A stretch of 64,000 nucleotides of DNA from Chryseobacterium indologenes (GTDB lineage: Bacteria > Bacteroidota > Bacteroidia > Flavobacteriales > Weeksellaceae). Below the pieces are notes generated by a model. The model was not told the DNA's origin and searched no databases. It saw only the letters and a program-made list of their open reading frames with translations. The stretch spans positions 186,001 to 250,000 of the forward strand of contig NZ_CP018786.1 in assembly GCF_002025665.1 (NCBI RefSeq). The letters run 5' to 3'. This document shows, one piece after another, positions 61,309 through 64,000 of the stretch (the first letter of the stretch is position 1; the number at the start of each line of letters is the position of its first letter). The position numbers and the translations under genes were made by a program.

Positions 61309-61365
61309 ATGGATTTACGGAAAAAATGGGAAGGCTTCGGAAGAAAGCCTTTTTTCGTACTGTAA
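61309..61365 (+). CDS. Possible 18-residue leader peptide of the rimP-nusA-infB operon
   Basis: ATG at 61309 to TAA at 61363-61365, encoding MDLRKKWEGFGRKPFFVL. It begins just after the -7 box, so the mRNA would be leaderless or start inside the ATG, and it covers both arms of the hairpin at 61331-61351. It ends 16 bases before rimP, out of frame with it. It may be a real attenuation peptide or a chance frame. Confidence 0.25.
   Translation: MDLRKKWEGFGRKPFFVL
61328..61355 (+). promoter_or_regulatory. Terminator-like hairpin in the rimP leader (attenuator candidate)
   Basis: Stem AAGGCTT/AAGCCTT (61331-61337 with 61345-61351), extendable by G-U pairs on the outside, loop of seven, then T6. 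It lies between the promoter and rimP, where an intrinsic terminator would act as an attenuator of rimP-nusA-infB. Confidence 0.6.
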
Positions 61366-61381
61366 ATCAAGATAAAAATAT

Positions 61382-61849
61382 ATGGAGTTTAGAAAAAGAA
61401 TTGAAGAATTATTAAATGAATTCCTTGAGACCAGAAAAGATCTGTTTCTTATTGATCTTAAAATTTCTGCAGGGGATGATATTACAGTGATTTTGGATGG
61501 TGATAACGGAGTTTCTTTGCAGGACTGCCTTGATGCAAGCCGCGCAATTGAATTTAATATGGATCGTGAAGAGCATGACTTTAGCCTTCAGGTGATGTCT
61601 GCAGGACTGAGCGAGCCATTATCCACACCAAGACAGTTCAGTAAAAACATTGGAAGAGAGATTGAGGTGATGCTGGAGGATTCTTCTAAAATTGAAGGGG
61701 AATTGTCAAAAGTAGACGATGAGAAGATCACACTTGTTTTACGTTACCGAAAGCCGAAAGATATCGGGAAAGGAAAAGTAGATGTGGAGGAGGAGAAAGA
61801 AATTTCTTATCCTGAGATCAAAAAAGCATTAGTAGTAATTAAATTTTAA
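61382..61849 (+). CDS. rimP: Ribosome maturation factor RimP
   Basis: 155 residues. It helps assemble the 30S subunit. The two-domain RimP build is visible: N-terminal alpha/beta (LIDLKISAGDDITVILDGDNGVSLQDCLDASRAIE, about 20-56; SAGLSEPLSTPRQFSKNIGREIEV, about 78-100) and an SH3-like C-terminal barrel (about 95-152). First gene of the conserved rimP-nusA-infB operon, behind a leader with a possible attenuator. Confidence 0.95.
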   Translation: MEFRKRIEELLNEFLETRKDLFLIDLKISAGDDITVILDGDNGVSLQDCLDASRAIEFNMDREEHDFSLQVMSAGLSEPLSTPRQFSKNIGREIEVMLEDSSKIEGELSKVDDEKITLVLRYRKPKDIGKGKVDVEEEKEISYPEIKKALVVIKF

Positions 61850-61865
61850 AAAGAAAAAAGAATAG

Positions 61866-63101
61866 ATGGATAATATAGCGTTGATTGAATCCTTTGGTGA
61901 TTTTAAAGACGAAAAGGGGATCAGTAAGATTGATCTTATGGCAATTATTGAAGATTCACTGAAGACTCTTTTAAGAAAGAGATTTGATTCAGATGATCAT
62001 TTTGATGTGATTGTAAACCCGGATAAAGGAGATTTTCAGATATTTTTGAATAAAACAATTGTAGAGGACGAAATGTCTGAAGATGATGATTTGGAGATTG
62101 AAATCTCTGAAGCAAAGAAGATTGACCCTACCTTCGAAGTAGGTGAGGACTTTACAATGGAAATTCCTGTTGCACAATTGGGAAGAAGAAATATTCTTAC
62201 CCTTAAGCAAATCCTTGCTACAAAACTTCAGGAACACAATAATGCAATGCTGTACGAACAGTTTAGAGATAAAATTGGTGAAATCGTTGTTGGAGAAATC
62301 CACCATATCCGTCACAAGCATGTGATTTTGCTGGATGATGAAGGAAATGAATTTATTTTACCAAAAGAAAACCAGATCCCATCCGATTTCTTTAAAAAGG
62401 GTGAGAATATCAGAGCTATTGTTGAGACAGTAGATTTTAAAGGTTCTAAACCACAGATTATTATTTCCAGAACTGCGCCTAAGTTCCTTGAGAAGTTATT
62501 AGAGCTGGAAATTCCTGAAATCCAGGACGGAACAATTATCCTGAAAAAGGTAGTGAGAATTCCTGGTGAAAAGGCGAAGATTGCAGTAGATGCTTATGAT
62601 GACAGAATTGATCCGGTAGGAGCTTGTGTTGGGGTTAAAGGATCCAGAATTCATGGCGTTGTAAGAGAGTTGAGAAATGAAAACATCGATGTTATTCAGT
62701 GGTCTAAAAACCCTGAGATCTTGGTGAAGAGAGCATTAGGAAATGTTACAGTCAATAAAATTGACATCAATGAGGATCAAAACTATGCATTAGTATATAC
62801 TCCTGTTGAAGAGATTTCTAAAGTAATTGGAAAACAAGGTCAGAATATCAGATTGGCTTCTTGGTTGTCAGGATATGAAATTGATGTGTACAGAGAGTCC
62901 AGCGAGGATGACGATGTTGAATTGAGAGAATTTAACGATGATATCGAGCAGTGGATTTTGGATGAGTTTAAGAAAGTAGGACTTACAACTGCAAAATCAG
63001 TATTGGATAAAGAAACTGAGAGTCTTTTAAATATGGTAGACCTTGAAGAAGAAACAATCGAAGAGGTTAAACGTATTCTGAGAGAAGAATTTGAAGATTA
63101 A
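61866..63101 (+). CDS. nusA: Transcription termination/antitermination factor NusA
   Basis: 411 residues. N-terminal RNA-polymerase-binding domain (about 1-130), S1 domain (about 135-200; GEIVVGEIHHIRHKHVILLDDEGNEFILPKENQIPSDFF), and two KH domains (about 205-345; IDPVGACVGVKGSRIHGVVRELRNENIDVIQW and EISKVIGKQGQNIRLASWLSGYEIDVY with the GxxG loops). It lacks the C-terminal acidic repeats of E. coli NusA, as usual outside proteobacteria. 16 bases after rimP. NusA could feed back on the leader terminator. Confidence 0.96.
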   Translation: MDNIALIESFGDFKDEKGISKIDLMAIIEDSLKTLLRKRFDSDDHFDVIVNPDKGDFQIFLNKTIVEDEMSEDDDLEIEISEAKKIDPTFEVGEDFTMEIPVAQLGRRNILTLKQILATKLQEHNNAMLYEQFRDKIGEIVVGEIHHIRHKHVILLDDEGNEFILPKENQIPSDFFKKGENIRAIVETVDFKGSKPQIIISRTAPKFLEKLLELEIPEIQDGTIILKKVVRIPGEKAKIAVDAYDDRIDPVGACVGVKGSRIHGVVRELRNENIDVIQWSKNPEILVKRALGNVTVNKIDINEDQNYALVYTPVEEISKVIGKQGQNIRLASWLSGYEIDVYRESSEDDDVELREFNDDIEQWILDEFKKVGLTTAKSVLDKETESLLNMVDLEEETIEEVKRILREEFED

Positions 63102-63177
63102 GATTTTAAATAAATTTTAATAAACAGTAAAAAGGAAATACTTTAATTTTAAAAATTAAAAACAGTAAATAATATAA

Positions 63178-64000
63178 ATGCCAAAAATTAGATTAAATAA
63201 AGCGGTTAAGGAATTCAACATTTCGATGTCCAGATTAGTAGAATTTTTACAATCAAGGGGTTTCGAAGTTGAAAGCAATCCTAACGCTCAATTGGAAGAA
63301 GCGGCATATTCTGCATTGGAGGCTGAGTTTGCTAAAGACGGCGAACAAAGAAAGGCTTCCCATGAGGTGGTGATCACTAAAGTTCCGGAAGAAAAGCTGG
63401 AAATTGAAGAAAAGAAAACCCCTGAAGTGATAAGAGCTAAAGCAAATAAACCAGAAACTAGAATTTTAGGTAAAATAGACTTAGAACCTAAGAAGCCTGA
63501 AGTTGAGGAAGCTCCTGCAGCTCCTGTGGCTCCTGTTGCGACACCGGTTGAAGAAAAGAAAGAAGAAATCGTGAAAGAAGAACAACAGCCGGAAGTTAAA
63601 GCAGCGCCTGAGAAGCAGGAATTTAAAGTTTTGGATAAAATTGATTTGTCTCAAATAGAATCTAGAAACAGACCTGTGAAAAAAGACAAACCAAAAATGG
63701 AGGAGAAAAAAGAAGAAGTTAAACCTGTGGAAACAGTAAAAGAAACTCCAAAACCAGTGGTTGCAGAGGAGAAAAAAGTAGAAACTCCAAAAGTAGAAGC
63801 TGAACCTGAATCTCAGGAACCACAAAAAATTGAGACGGTATATCAGAAGCTTGATGGTCCTAAGATCGTTGGGGAAAAGATTGACTTAACTCAGTTTGCG
63901 CCGAAGCCAGGTGCTGGAGCAAAAAAGAAAAGAAAGAGAATTGAAAAGCCTGGTGGCCAGAATAATCAACAAGGTCAGGGGAATAATCAAAACTCAGGAA
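63178..64000 (+). CDS. infB: Translation initiation factor IF-2, N-terminal part (runs off the window)
   Basis: 274 complete codons are visible from the ATG at 63178. MPKIRLNKAVKEFNISMSRLVEFLQSRGFEVESNPNAQL (1-39) is the IF2_N-like opening, followed by the long charged Glu/Lys/Pro linker (about 60-230) typical of Bacteroidota IF-2, then KKKRKRIEKPGGQNNQQGQG. The GTPase domain lies beyond 64000. IF-2 brings initiator tRNA to the ribosome. It is 76 bases after nusA in the same operon. Confidence 0.93.
   Translation, partial: MPKIRLNKAVKEFNISMSRLVEFLQSRGFEVESNPNAQLEEAAYSALEAEFAKDGEQRKASHEVVITKVPEEKLEIEEKKTPEVIRAKANKPETRILGKIDLEPKKPEVEEAPAAPVAPVATPVEEKKEEIVKEEQQPEVKAAPEKQEFKVLDKIDLSQIESRNRPVKKDKPKMEEKKEEVKPVETVKETPKPVVAEEKKVETPKVEAEPESQEPQKIETVYQKLDGPKIVGEKIDLTQFAPKPGAGAKKKRKRIEKPGGQNNQQGQGNNQNSG

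Noticed and set aside
63481..63825. A 114-codon frame antisense to infB
   Set aside because: Its Phe/Arg-rich peptide is the mirror of the Glu/Lys codons of the IF-2 linker, so it is a shadow.
1..64000. tRNA, rRNA, CRISPR arrays or insertion sequences
   Set aside because: None seen: no cloverleaf-like or spaced direct-repeat pattern and no transposase-like protein. A proper tRNAscan or repeat search was not possible.

Overview
The window reads as chromosome of a Bacteroidota bacterium close to Chryseobacterium (Flavobacteriales, Weeksellaceae). The evidence is AT-rich DNA with A-rich rather than strong Shine-Dalgarno leaders, many promoters of the Bacteroidota TAnnTTTG type, large adhesin-like proteins ending in a gliding-motility/type IX secretion (T9SS type B) C-terminal domain, and numerous SPII lipoproteins. 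This rests on reading only; no database was searched. I saw no tRNA, rRNA, CRISPR array, transposase or phage module.

Layout. 1-17.7 kb is almost all on the minus strand: the N-terminal tip of a flavoprotein (probably nadB), a nitroreductase, two pairs of T9SS surface proteins flanking dnaB-rnhA, a small alpha-helical exported protein, an MFS exporter, a GH3-like adenylating enzyme and three small exported or lipid-anchored proteins. 17.8-26.7 kb is on the plus strand: mfd, three tandem exported paralogues with a QVGIG N-terminus, two related lipoproteins, then pth. 26.8-31.4 kb (minus) has a zinc-ribbon membrane protein and an inorganic-carbon cluster (two beta-carbonic anhydrases, a SulP anion transporter and a small exported protein). 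31.8-35.1 kb holds an AraC-type regulator, a DUF2306-like membrane protein and a lipid A phosphoethanolamine transferase.

35.6-61.2 kb is a large surface-polysaccharide locus. Read in its main (minus) direction it begins with ugd-rmlB-rmlA (nucleotide-sugar precursors), then wzm-wzt (ABC export), a dTDP-3-amino-3,6-dideoxyhexose module (two 3,4-ketoisomerases, one fused to a GNAT domain, plus an aminotransferase), and a long series of glycosyltransferases and acyltransferases. Inserted on the opposite strand is a three-gene mini fatty-acid-synthase (KAS III, ACP, SDR reductase), which could make a short hydroxyacyl group for decorating an amino sugar.

61.3-64.0 kb is the conserved rimP-nusA-infB translation/transcription operon, with infB cut by the window edge. 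Its leader holds a terminator-like hairpin overlapped by an 18-codon ORF, suggesting attenuation.

Most interesting candidates: the KAS III-ACP-SDR island inside the polysaccharide locus, the ketoisomerase-GNAT fusion beside a paralogue lacking one motif histidine, the SSB-like acidic tail on DnaB next to rnhA, the crossed mosaic pattern of the four T9SS proteins, the nusA-operon leader hairpin, and a class of predicted leaderless transcripts.
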